NCBI GenBank assembly: GCA_032433765.1
Contig: JAVIAB010000049.1
Coordinates: forward strand, 18,399,768-18,463,767
From: Megaustenia siamemsis
Taxonomy: Eukaryota > Mollusca > Gastropoda > Stylommatophora > Ariophantidae
Length of the DNA: 64,000 nt
Reading direction: 5' to 3'
This document shows, one piece after another, positions 52,633 to 61,334 of the stretch (position 1 is its first letter; the number at the start of each line of letters is the position of its first letter). The translations under genes and the position numbers were made by a program. Under the pieces are notes generated by a model, which did not search any database, was not told the origin of the DNA, and saw nothing but the letters and a program-made list of their open reading frames with translations.

Positions 52633-54745
52633 TGAAAGAAGAGGAAGAAGGAGTAGAAGAAGAGAAGAAGAAGAATAAGGAAGAAGAGACGAAGAAAAGA
52701 AGGACGAGGAGAAGAGGATAATGAAGAGAAGGAGAATAAAAAGGAGGAGGAGGAGAAGAAGATCAAGAAGAGAAGGAGAAGAGGAAGTAGAAGAAGGAAA
52801 AAGAAGAAAGAAGAGGAGGAAGAATAAGGAGGAAGAGAAGAAGAAGAAGAAGATGAAGGAGGAGGAGAAGAAGAAGAAGATGATGAAGGAGGAGGAGAAG
52901 AAGAAGAAGAAGAGGAGGAAGAGAAGAAGAAGAAGAAAATGATGGAGGAGGAGAAGAAGAAGAAGAAGAGGAGGAAGGAAGAGGAGAAGAAGAAGAACAA
53001 CAAGAAGAAGAAAAAAGAAGAAGGAGGAGGAGGAGGAGAAGAAAAAAAGAAGTAAAATAAGACGAAGAAGAAAAAGAAGGAGAAGAAGAAAAAGAAGAAG
53101 AAGGAGGAGGAGGAGGAGGAGGAGGAGATGAAGAAGTGGAAGAAAAAAGGAGAAGAGGAAGAAGTAGAAGAAGAAGAAAAAAGGAGGAGGGGGAGAAGAA
53201 GAAAAAAAAGAAGCAGAAAAAGAAGTAGAAGAAGAAAGAATTAGGAGGAGGAGGAGAAGATGAAGAAGAAGAAGAAGAAAAAAGGAGAAGAAGAAGAACG
53301 AGGAGGATGAGAAGATGAAGAAGAAAAGAAGTAGAAGAAGAATGAGGAGGTGGAGAAGATGAAAAAGAAAAGAAGAACAAGTACAAGAAGGAGAAGATGA
53401 AGAAAAAGGAGAAGAAGAAGAATGAGGAGGAGGAGAAGATGAAGAAGAAAAGAAGAAGAAGAATGAGGAGAAGGAGAAGATGAAGAAGAAAAAGAAGTAG
53501 AAGAAGAATGAGGAGGAGGAGAAGATGAAGAAGAAAAGAAGAAGAAGAATGAGGAGGAGAGAAGATGAAAAAGAAAAGAAGAAGAAGAATGAGGAGGAGG
53601 AGAAGATGAAGAAGAAAAAGAAGAAGAAGAATGAGGAGGAGGAGAAGATGAAGAAGAAAAGAAGAAGAAGAATGAGGAGGAGAAGATGAAGAAGAAAAGA
53701 AGAAGAAGAATGAGGAGGAGGAGAAGATGAAGAAGAAAAGAAGAAGAACGAGGAGGAGGAGAAGATGAAGAAGAAAAGAAGAACAAGTACAAGAAGGAGA
53801 AGAAGAAAAAGAAGATGAGGAAAAAGAAAAAAGAAGAAGCAGATGAAGGAGTAGAAGTAAAAGAAGCAAACGAAGAAGAAAAAAGAAAATAGGAGGAATA
53901 GAAGACGAAGAAGAAGTGAGAAGAAGAAGGGAGTAGAAGACGAAGAGGAATTAGAAGAAGAAAAAATTAAGGAGAAGAAGGAGAAGATGATGATGATGAA
54001 AAAGAAGAAGAAGGAGGAGAAGAAGAAGAAGAAAATGAAGGAGAAGAAAAAATGAAGAAGAGGAAGAAGAAGAGGAAGAAGAAGAAAATAGAAGAAGAAG
54101 ATGAAGAAGAAGAGGAAGGAGTAGAAGGAGTAGAAGAAGAAGATGAAGAAGATGGAGTAGAAGGAGTAGAAGAAGAAGAAGTAGTAGAAGGAGTAGAAGA
54201 AGAAGATGAAGAAGAAAAAGGAAGAAAGAGTAGAAGAAGAAGATGAAGAAGAAAAAGAAGGAGTAGAAGGAGAAGAAAAAAAGGAGAAGGAGTAGAAGAA
54301 GAAGGAGTAGAAGGAGAAGAAAAAGAAGAAGTATTAGAAGAAGAAGAAAAGAAGAAGGAGTAGAAGAAGAAGGAATGGAAGAAAAAGAAGAAGAAAAAAA
54401 AAGAGGAATATGAAGGAGTAGAAGAGGAAGAAAAACAAAAAGAGGAAGAAAAAGAAGAAGAAGAAGAAAAGAAGAGGAAGAAGAAGAAAAAGAAGGAGGA
54501 GAAGGAGGATAAGAAGAAGAAGGAGGAGAAGAAGAAGAATGGGGAGGAGGAGGAGGAAGAGAATTAGGAGAAAAACAAGAGGAGGACGGGAAGAAGAAGA
54601 AGAAGAAAGAGGAGGAGGAGAACAAGAAGCAGAAGAAAAAAGAAAAAGAAAAAAGAAAAAGAAGGAGGGGAGGAGGAATAAGAGAATTAGGAGAAAAATC
54701 AGAAGAAAAAAGAAGAAGAAGACGAAGGTGAAAGGATGGACGGAT
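52633..54745. repeat. Polypurine tract (GAA/GAG-rich), 2.1 kb
   Basis: Nearly pure A+G on the plus strand, with rare C or T. On the minus strand, which is the filamin transcript, this is a 2.1-kb pyrimidine tract running up to the CAG at 52632. Many overlapping ORFs on both strands are by-products. Confidence 0.95.
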
Positions 54746-54840
54746 AGAGGAATGGGTTTGTTGATGAATTGATAGTTGAAGGTCACAGAATCTGAGTAGA
54801 AGAAACAAATCAGTAACACATCAATATTTTGAGTGCATAC

Positions 54841-55062
54841 CTTCAACACCGTGCCGCTAATTGAGTCACCATTACTCGTGCCAAGCTTGTTGCTGAATCC
54901 CATGTTCTGACTGTAACTAGGAATCTCCGATTTACTGCTGGAGTTATCCATATTTCTTGACCGATTGCTGCCCTTGACTGTAATGACTGTTCTCTCACTT
55001 TTATTGTAGTGGACTTGCTTTTCATATCGGGGATATTCTAAGCCGTAAGTCATCATATCTGA
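54841..55062 (-). CDS. Filamin-like gene, Ser/Asn-rich upstream exon
   Basis: A 222-bp exon, phase 0 at both ends, acceptor TTGTGACAG|TCA and donor TTGAAG|GTATGC. It encodes SDMMTYGLEYPRYEKQVHYN, KSERTVITVKGSNRSRNMDN, SSSKSEIPSYSQNMGFSNKL and GTSNGDSISGTVLK. No domain is recognised; composition is polar and probably disordered. Two ATGs at 55056 and 55053 might be translation starts if the bases to 55062 are 5' UTR, or internal Met codons. Assignment to the filamin gene rests on strand, phase and spacing. Confidence 0.6.
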
Positions 55063-55370
55063 CTGTCACAATAAAGATATTTATGTCTAACATGAATTGT
55101 TTTAATTAGATCAACCGGATTTTTATTTATTTTTCTTTTAAATTGACCAACTTGACTAAAAGTTCAGTGTTTAGTCCCGTAAATTATTTCGTTTCGGTAA
55201 CAGTTCGGAAGAGTAGTGTCCCCATTGAGTAAACATTGCAATTAATTCAGTGATTCTCAGTCTATCGGTTAGAAGACTCTTAATTCTAGATAAAAGAGAA
55301 ACAACAAACGGATTTCGTCCTTAAAGAAAAAGCAAATTAAAAGGCACAAGTGCTTTTGATTGGATAACAC
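55063..55370. other. Unclassified sequence upstream of the first recognised exon
   Basis: AT-rich, no repeat or ORF. No TATA-initiator arrangement could be made out with confidence, so this may be intron or promoter-proximal DNA. Confidence 0.4.
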
Positions 55371-55645
55371 AGATCTATCTATCTATTGTCTTTTCGAGCC
55401 GAAGACGGCACATAAGGCAGAACCACAATCTCAAAAACAGAAACCTTGCGTGCCAAAGTGGCACATATTGCAGAGATCACTGCTTCTAAAATCTATGGCG
55501 CTGTTTCAATAACAATACTTTTTACAATGACAGCTTATCAAGCCATCGATCAACCTCCTTAGTCGCCTCTTACGACATGCCTGGAAGGTCACAGTGTCGC
55601 TATTCTTTTCCTCCCTCATATTGAGGCCCCGGTAACACACGGGAT
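55371..55645 (-). mobile_element. SINE-3 copy
   Basis: Same order as 45527-45800: CTATCTATCTATTGTC, TTTCGAGCCGAAGACGGCAC, AGTCGCCTCTTACGACATGC, GGCCCCGGTAACACACGGG. The two copies differ at about one base in fifteen. Confidence 0.9.
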
Positions 55646-55657
55646 ATATGTCAGATA

Positions 55658-55869
55658 AAAATATTTATACCCTATATTTTACAGACCTTCAGCACATGAT
55701 TGTTGGGGTAATGTGGGCGGTATTACGCCCGTGCTGCTTTACTTTCCCAGAAAAAATATCCGGTACCCATATAAGGCTGGGTGAACCCGGAAGCCGTCGG
55801 TTGGGATCGAACCCTACCCCTTGTCCTTTGTAGTCCAGTTCACTAACCACTGAGCTATCGCGGCTCCTC
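55658..55869 (-). mobile_element. SINE-T, 3'-truncated, TSD ATATGTCAGATA
   Basis: A 212-bp insert with TSD at 55646-55657 and 55870-55881. The tRNA head is intact but the hairpin and usual tail are absent; the minus-strand 3' end is ACCCTATATTTT-complement followed by TATTTTT. Confidence 0.92.
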
Positions 55870-56039
55870 ATATGTCAGATAGCTCACGTAAAATTAGGGC
55901 ATATTTCATCAGGAGAGCACACTGGAACATACCAAGTTACATCAACTAAATATCCACGCTTAATTAAACAAATAAATAAATGCGCCTGAATTGAGAAGCG
56001 GGTAAAGTCAGTCATAGTTTCATCTTCATACAGTTCCTT

Positions 56040-56420
56040 GCCTGCTGGCGTAGGTGATCATGTCTCTCCACAACTTTCGTTCTCGACAGTTATGGTTTAT
56101 GGTTTATGGTTATGGAAGGCCCCGGTATCACTGCAAACGAATTAAAATCCATAATTGCTCAACCGCCCGTGCCAGTGGAATCATCCGAATTACTAACTCA
56201 TCTCCCAAACAAAGAAAGGTAGCTGTAGTCCCCATCATAGCAGTCTCAGCACACGCCAAAAGACATAAGGCGAAACCGCACTGAAGTTAACACAGCCAAC
56301 TGTTCCCTGTCATACGATATCAGCATTCATCGTAAGCAATTGGAATATCGGAACATGATCTCGACAGTTATTTATCATTTCTGTTGTTGACCTTCTGCTA
56401 AGCCATTCTCTTAAGCTGTT
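56040..56420 (-). mobile_element. LINE-B tail, split by element R
   Basis: GCCTGCTGGCGTAGGTGATC and CTCCACAACTTTCG on the left; CGACAGTTATTTATCATTTC and CCTTCTGC..AGCCATTCTC on the right, cut at 56420. Confidence 0.82.
56094..56358 (-). mobile_element. Element R with TSD TCTCGACAGTTAT
   Basis: A 265-bp insert with 13-bp TSD at 56081-56093 and 56359-56371. The 3' tail (minus strand) is (CCATAAA)n. This copy defines the element's 3' end and shows that it retrotransposes. Confidence 0.92.
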
Positions 56421-56489
56421 TGAGAAGAGGAAAACATAGCTGAAGTCTTAGTTTAGTCCGGTAAACTATTTAAGCGAAAGTAATGGCCT

Positions 56490-57385
56490 ACCTTTATGTT
56501 AAGTCTGTCCTATTATATGGCTGGAGCCGCGATAGCTCAGTGGTTAGTGAACTGGACTACAAAGGACAAGAGGTAGGGTTCGATCCCAACCGACGGCTTC
56601 CGGGTTCACCCAGCCTTTAATGGGTACAGGATTTTTTTCTGGGAAAGTAAAGCGGCACGGGCGTAATACCGATCACATTACCCCAAAAATCAGGTGCCGA
56701 ATGTCTGTAAAATGTATGGTCACTAACCGGGGGCACATTTTTTTATTATATGGCTGTGAAACATGGAGAACAACAAGAGTAACAATCATGAAGATACAGA
56801 CTTTCATTAATGGATGAAAATAAAAGGATGGAAATGGCAGGACAGAATCCGGATAACATAGAATTATGGAAATGTACCAGTCAAATACCAGTGGATAAAG
56901 AGATACAGCGAAGACGATGGCGCTGGATAGCACACACACTGTGGAAGCCAAATGAAAGGATTACACGAAAGACCCTTTTTTGGAATCCCCAGAGAAAAAG
57001 ACAAAGAGGAAGACGAAGAAATTCTTGGAGAAGACAAATGGAAGCAGAGATGAAGATGATGGCGAAGACATGGAATGATCTTAAAAGAATGGCAAGAAAC
57101 AGAACGGCTTGGAAAGTGTTTGTTGAAGACATATGCTCCACAGGGAGCTGAAAGTGTTTGTTGAAGACCTATACTCCACATGGAACTGAAAGTGTTTGTT
57201 GAAGACCTATGCTCCACAGGGAGCTGAAAGTGTTTGTTGAAGACCTATACTCCACAGGGAACTGGAAGTGTTTGTTGAAGACCTATACTCCACAGGGAAC
57301 TGAAAGTGTTTGTTGAAGACCTATGCTCCACGGGGAGCTGAAAGTGTTTGTTGAAGACCTATGCTCCACAGGGAGCTGAAAGTTA
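56490..57385 (+). mobile_element. LINE-A copy split by SINE-T, with 38-bp tail array
   Basis: Left part SVLLYG; after the [104 protein letters not shown] and ICSTGS, in one frame from 56810 to 57151. It is followed directly by about seven 38-bp units (57130-57385), as at 12.6 kb. Confidence 0.9.
56523..56744 (+). mobile_element. SINE-T, 3'-truncated, TSD ATTATATGGCT
   Basis: A 222-bp insert with TSD at 56512-56522 and 56745-56755. Head and box B are intact; stops after GGTCACTAACC, then GGGGGCACATTTTTTT. The LINE-A frame is restored when it is removed. Confidence 0.93.
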
Positions 57386-57514
57386 CAAGAAGAATGTTCT
57401 ACACCTTAGCTGGCATCACAACAAAACTATAGTAGTTGTTATGTACTACAAATAATTTAATTATTTAGGATTGTAGTTAGTCTTATGGTAAAACTAAACC
57501 TAAACCCTACCATT

Positions 57515-57810
57515 CATCATCATCATGTGCCATACCGATTGGCCTAGGCGATCATATCATTCCACAAACTTCTATCCACCGTGCATCGTATCTATTCTGT
57601 TGTTGACTGTTTTCCATCCCGTAAAACCAAGTTATCTATTGTTTTATCTCTTTGTCGTTCGTGATCTCTGTTTCCCTGTATTTTGCCAGTTGTAACCAAG
57701 TATTCCAACTTTCCTCTTCTCAGGATGTGCCCGAAAAATGGTGATTGTTTCTTTCTGCTGTTTTTTTTTTTTTATGAGCTCCTTTTTTGTGCTTGCCTAT
57801 TTGTGAATTA
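57515..57810 (-). mobile_element. LINE-C tail copy
   Basis: CATCATCATGTGCCATACCG at the 3' end, then the reverse of DMITY, KQSTTE, KIQGNRDHERQRDKT-like and GHILRRGK. Cut by LINE-D at 57810. 57386-57514 is unclassified. Confidence 0.78.
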
Positions 57811-58195
57811 TAGAAGAAAACCGAACAGAAAATTGAAGCCTTTGAAATGTGGATTTACAGAAGATTAGGTAGAATTGGATGGAAAGAAAAGAAAACAAAC
57901 GATGTAGTTTTAAAACAACTAAAAATAAAAAGAGAACTACTAAATACAATTAAGACAAGACAAATAAAATTTTGAGGCCATGTTAAAAGACACAACGCCC
58001 TACTAAAAGTAATATTGGAAGGGAAAATGCAAGGTAAAAGATGCAGAAGCAGACCAAGACTAACATGGACGAGTAATATCAAATGATGGATAAGTCAATC
58101 TATGACAACCTGCACCATCAAAGCAAGAAACAGAGTGGAATGGCGATCCATGGTAGCCAGCCTTCAAAACGGAGATGGCACTCGATGATGATGAT
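57811..58195 (+). mobile_element. LINE-D C-terminal copy
   Basis: KTEQKIEAFEMWIYRRLGRI, GWKEKKTNDVVLKQLKIKRE, a stop, KRHNALLKVILEGKMQGKR, RPRLTWTSNIK, EWRSMVASLQNGDGTR and ATGATGATGA tail. Confidence 0.85.
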
Positions 58196-58670
58196 GAATT
58201 TACCTTTACCTTTACTCAAGGGAGACAAAAAAGCGAAGGCCTTGAATATTTCAATTTGGCCGAGATTTCTTCAAATTTGGCATCAACTTGGTAGTTTGTA
58301 CAGTCTAAAATATTTTAAGCAAATATTGAGCGATGCATTTGCAAATAATATATGTCTGTGCCTGACTGCTGGTGGGTACAGGGAACACGAACTGTTCACA
58401 CGATACATACAAGTTCGCGTAATTCTTTCATGCTCTCTCTCTCTCTCTCTCTCTTTGGGAACGCAAACACCGTTCTGGTTGTGTTTGAAATGTTCTTAAC
58501 CGACGCCTTCAGTGTAACCATGGTAACAGGCGATTTACCCCCACCCCCCCCCCCCACCCCACATACACACACACCAATCTCTTCTACCCTTCGATAAATT
58601 TGAGGGATGGCTAAAAATAAAAACTTACTTTGAAAATTTTTTTAAAAAGCGAAAAAAATAATCTTACATA
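58196..58670. other. Unclassified segment with (CT)n and C-run
   Basis: A (CT)n run at 58432-58455 and a C-rich stretch at 58540-58560. A plus frame of 138 codons ends in the CT repeat; it includes GFLQIWHQLGSLYSLKYFKQ, but I see no further evidence of coding. Confidence 0.35.
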
Positions 58671-58671
58671 C

Positions 58672-59150
58672 ATCATCATCATCAAATACCATGCCTGCTG
58701 GCGTAGGTGATCATGTCTCTCCACAACTTTCGACCTCGTCAGTTATTTATCATTTCTGTTGTTGACCTTCTGCCAAACCATTCTCTAAGCTATCTTTTCT
58801 CTTTGTTTAACTCTATCTCTTTGCCCCTCAATTTTCGCAGTTGTCACAATATATTCCAGCTGTTCCCTTCTCATTGCATGACCAAAAAATTATGATTCTT
58901 CCTTTCTAGTATTGGATATTTGCTCTCTTTTTGATTTGGCTCTTTCAGAACGTTTTCATTACTCTTCTTAACTGTCCCTAGTATTCTCAAATTCCTTCTA
59001 TAAAACCACATTTCTACAGATTCCAGTGATTTTTTTTTTCTGTGGTGTCCTATTGTCCATGATTCACGTCCATATTTTAACACTGGCTCTACATAAAATT
59101 TAAGAACTCTTCTTTTTTCTTGTTTCTATTGTATTCTATTATCTTGCTAC
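58672..59150 (-). mobile_element. LINE-B C-terminal copy, degenerate
   Basis: Minus strand: KYGRESWTIGHHRKKKSLES, VEMWFYRRNLRILGTVKKSN, ENVLKEPNQKESKYP, and further left the KQSNRDRV, GGREMITYASRHGI-like end with GATGATGATG tail. Confidence 0.8.
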
Positions 59151-59367
59151 AAATTTAGGTTTGTCAAATCACAATAAGATTTGGTCAACCCCCATTAACT
59201 CTGAGATCTCTTTCTGGGAAAAAAACGCTGGAAGATCATGACAACACAATGCACGAACTCTGTAACACAATCTAAATATCCCACTCCACTTTTCCACGAG
59301 GGGTTAGTTATTGTGACAGATGTTAGGATTTGTAATGCTTATTTCTCTTTTTTATTTTAATTTGGCA
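59151..59367. other. Unclassified segment
   Basis: Unique AT-rich DNA; nothing recognised. Confidence 0.35.
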
Positions 59368-59380
59368 CGAACAGCGGCAT

Positions 59381-59640
59381 AAAAGTAAAAGTAAAGTCCC
59401 CCCCGTCACGTCAAGTGGCGGTTAGGGAATATGGTGTTAGTGACCATACATTTTACAGACTTTCAGCACATGATTTTTGGGGTAATGTGGTCGGTATTAC
59501 GCCCGTGCCGCTTTACTTTCCCAGGAAAAAATCCGGTATCCATTAAACGCTGGTTGAACCGGAACCGTCGGTTGGGATCGAACCCTACCTTTTGTCATTT
59601 GTAGTCCAGTTCACTAACCACTGAGCTATCGCGGCTCCCG
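59381..59640 (-). mobile_element. SINE-T with TSD CGAACAGCGGCAT
   Basis: A 260-bp full-length copy, 13-bp TSD at 59368-59380 and 59641-59653. The 3' tail (minus strand) is ACTTTACTTTTACTTTT, showing the (ACTTTT)n nature of the tail. Confidence 0.95.
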
Positions 59641-59653
59641 CGAACAGCGGCAT

Positions 59654-60235
59654 GGAGTCTACTAATTCGATTTTAATTCTACAAAAAGTGTACTTAAAGC
59701 ACTCAATTTTAAAATCAGTATCCAACAAAACTAGATGTTTCCACGATTTCCTTTCGACCAGGAAGTTATTGAAAGAAGCCTGATCGAGCTCTATATGGCC
59801 CGAACCGGTTAGTATAAGATGATGAAGCGAGGGCCATAGCTAATCAACAATGTCAGGACAGTTCTGAACACTAGATAGTAAGAGAAAACAGAAATGAAGA
59901 AATCCGGGACAGAACAACGCAAGGCTGAATCGAGGAACAGTTTGTGAATAGAAAATGAAGACGGATTTGGCATACGCTCAAAAACCTGATGCCAGTTTAG
60001 CAAGATAGGGATTGACTTGGAACTCACATGGAAAGAAAAAGTCAGGAAGGCCTAAGAACACGCAGTCTTGAAGGAGAAGAAATTCTAGCGCAATCTCAAA
60101 CAACGACAAGATGGCACAAGATGATAGTGTTTGCACAAAAAGGGGAAGAAATTCTTGCACCAGCTCAAACAACAAGATGGCACAAGATGATGATGGATGT
60201 ACAAGAAGGAGAAATCCTTACACCGGCTCAAATGA
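59654..60235 (+). other. Unclassified segment with three 57-bp imperfect repeats
   Basis: 60075-60235 repeats GAAGAAATTCT(A/T)GC-type units, each with ACAAGATGGCACAAGATGAT. The upstream text includes WKEKVRKA and a GRPK-like motif, so it may be a very decayed LINE end whose last codons have begun to duplicate. Confidence 0.35.
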
Positions 60236-60385
60236 GGTGACATTATCACATAGTCACATTATCACATAGTCACATAGTCACATTATCACATAGTCACATT
60301 ATCACATAGTCACATTATCACATAGTCACATTATCACATAGTCACATTATCACACAGTCACATTATCACACAGTCATATTATCAC
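60236..60385. repeat. 16-bp minisatellite (CACATTATCACATAGT)
   Basis: About nine units, with ACACAGT variants at the right end. Confidence 0.93.
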
Positions 60386-60394
60386 ATCAAAACA

Positions 60395-60849
60395 AATAAC
60401 ACCATGACTAAAACTAAGAATAGCAACATGTTACATCTCAATATTCCTGTATGGTGCAGAAACATGGACATTAGACAAGAAAACAGAACAGAAAATTGAA
60501 GCCTTTGAAATGTGGATATATAGAAGAAAAGGTAGAATTGGATGGAAAGAAAAGAAAACAAACGATGAAGTTTTAAAACAACAAAAATGAAAATAGAACT
60601 ATTAAACATAATTAGAACAAGACAAATGAGATTTTTGGGCCATGTTAAAAGACACAACAGCCTACTAAAAGTAATCCTGGAGGGGAAAATACAAGGTAAA
60701 AGAGGCAGAGGCAGACCAAGACTAATATGGACGTATAACATCAAAAGATGGACAAGTCAACCTATGACAATCTTCACCATCAAAGCAAGAGACAGAGTGG
60801 AATGGTGCTCCATGGTAGCCAACCTTCAATGCGGAGAGGGCACTCAATG

Positions 60850-60881
<32 letters not shown>

Positions 60882-60882
60882 A

Positions 60883-60914
<32 letters not shown>

Positions 60915-60915
60915 C
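60395..60915 (+). mobile_element. LINE-D C-terminal copy with long (GAT)n tail
   Basis: NILPVWCRNMDIRQENRT in frame 1, then MKIELLNIIRTRQMRFLGHV, KRHNSLLKVILEGKIQGKRG, RPRLIWTYNIKRWTSQPMT, EWCSMVANLQCGEGTQ (60587-60850). The (GAT)n tail runs 60846-60913. Confidence 0.88.
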
Positions 60916-61059
60916 ATATAGTGTGTGCTCTAACAGTAGATGAAGAGGAGTTTACTTCGAGTGGTTATAAATGGCACATGTCGAGAGCGGTAGCTGCGCA
61001 GTGTACTGACTAGATTTATTATTTCGTCTTTGGGGCCACGTCACCTTACACTCTCAGCA

Positions 61060-61190
61060 CCCTATAAACAACATAGAAATGGAGTCTTCAGTCGCTGAAC
61101 ACTGCGGGGCAGGATCTGAGCACCTATGGACATGTTCGGAGTGCAATGATGATGACCCTCAAATAACTCATTGACTCTATGAACACAAAT
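61060..61190 (+). mobile_element. LINE-J 3' end fragment
   Basis: AACAACATAGAAATGGAGTC, AGTCGCTGAACACTGCGGGG, GATCTGAGCACCTATGGACA, then the TAACTCATTGACTC tail. The CTTGCTGAGGAG part is deleted. 60916-61059 is unclassified. Confidence 0.7.
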
Positions 61191-61257
61191 ATGGCTCACA
61201 GAAACAGCCCTGCAATTTCAAATATGGGGAACCTGTGAAAGCCTCAAATACACCGTC

Positions 61258-61310
61258 GCGTTCTATGACGTTCTATGACGTTCTATGGCGTTCTATGACG
61301 TTCTAAACGT
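61258..61310. repeat. 11-bp minisatellite (GTTCTATGACG)
   Basis: Four to five units, one with GGCG. Confidence 0.9.
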
Positions 61311-61334
61311 CTATTTGCGTAGAAAAAGCTGATC

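Larger units (their letters stand above)
11132..55062 (-). other. Filamin-like gene, partial (at least 8 coding exons)
   Basis: Filamins are actin-crosslinking scaffold proteins built from many immunoglobulin-like repeats of about 95 residues. Eight minus-strand exons (nine with a candidate microexon) join in consistent phases: 0-0 for the first three, then phase 1 throughout. Recognisable filamin features are the G-x-W/Y-x-V strand, a GxCPVDICDPSQVKV-type end of repeat, and the VDCTRAGPGDLGV-type start of the next. No actin-binding calponin-homology domain is visible, so it lies upstream, is absent, or belongs to another part of the gene. Coding sequence is about 1,240 bp of 43.9 kb; introns are almost entirely repeats. 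It could be a divergent filamin of the jitterbug type rather than an orthologue of vertebrate FLNA; the sequence alone does not settle this. The gene continues left of 11132 (open phase-1 donor). Confidence 0.85.

Noticed and set aside
52530..54808. Long Lys/Glu and Leu/Phe/Ser ORFs.
   Set aside because: Both strands of the polypurine tract.
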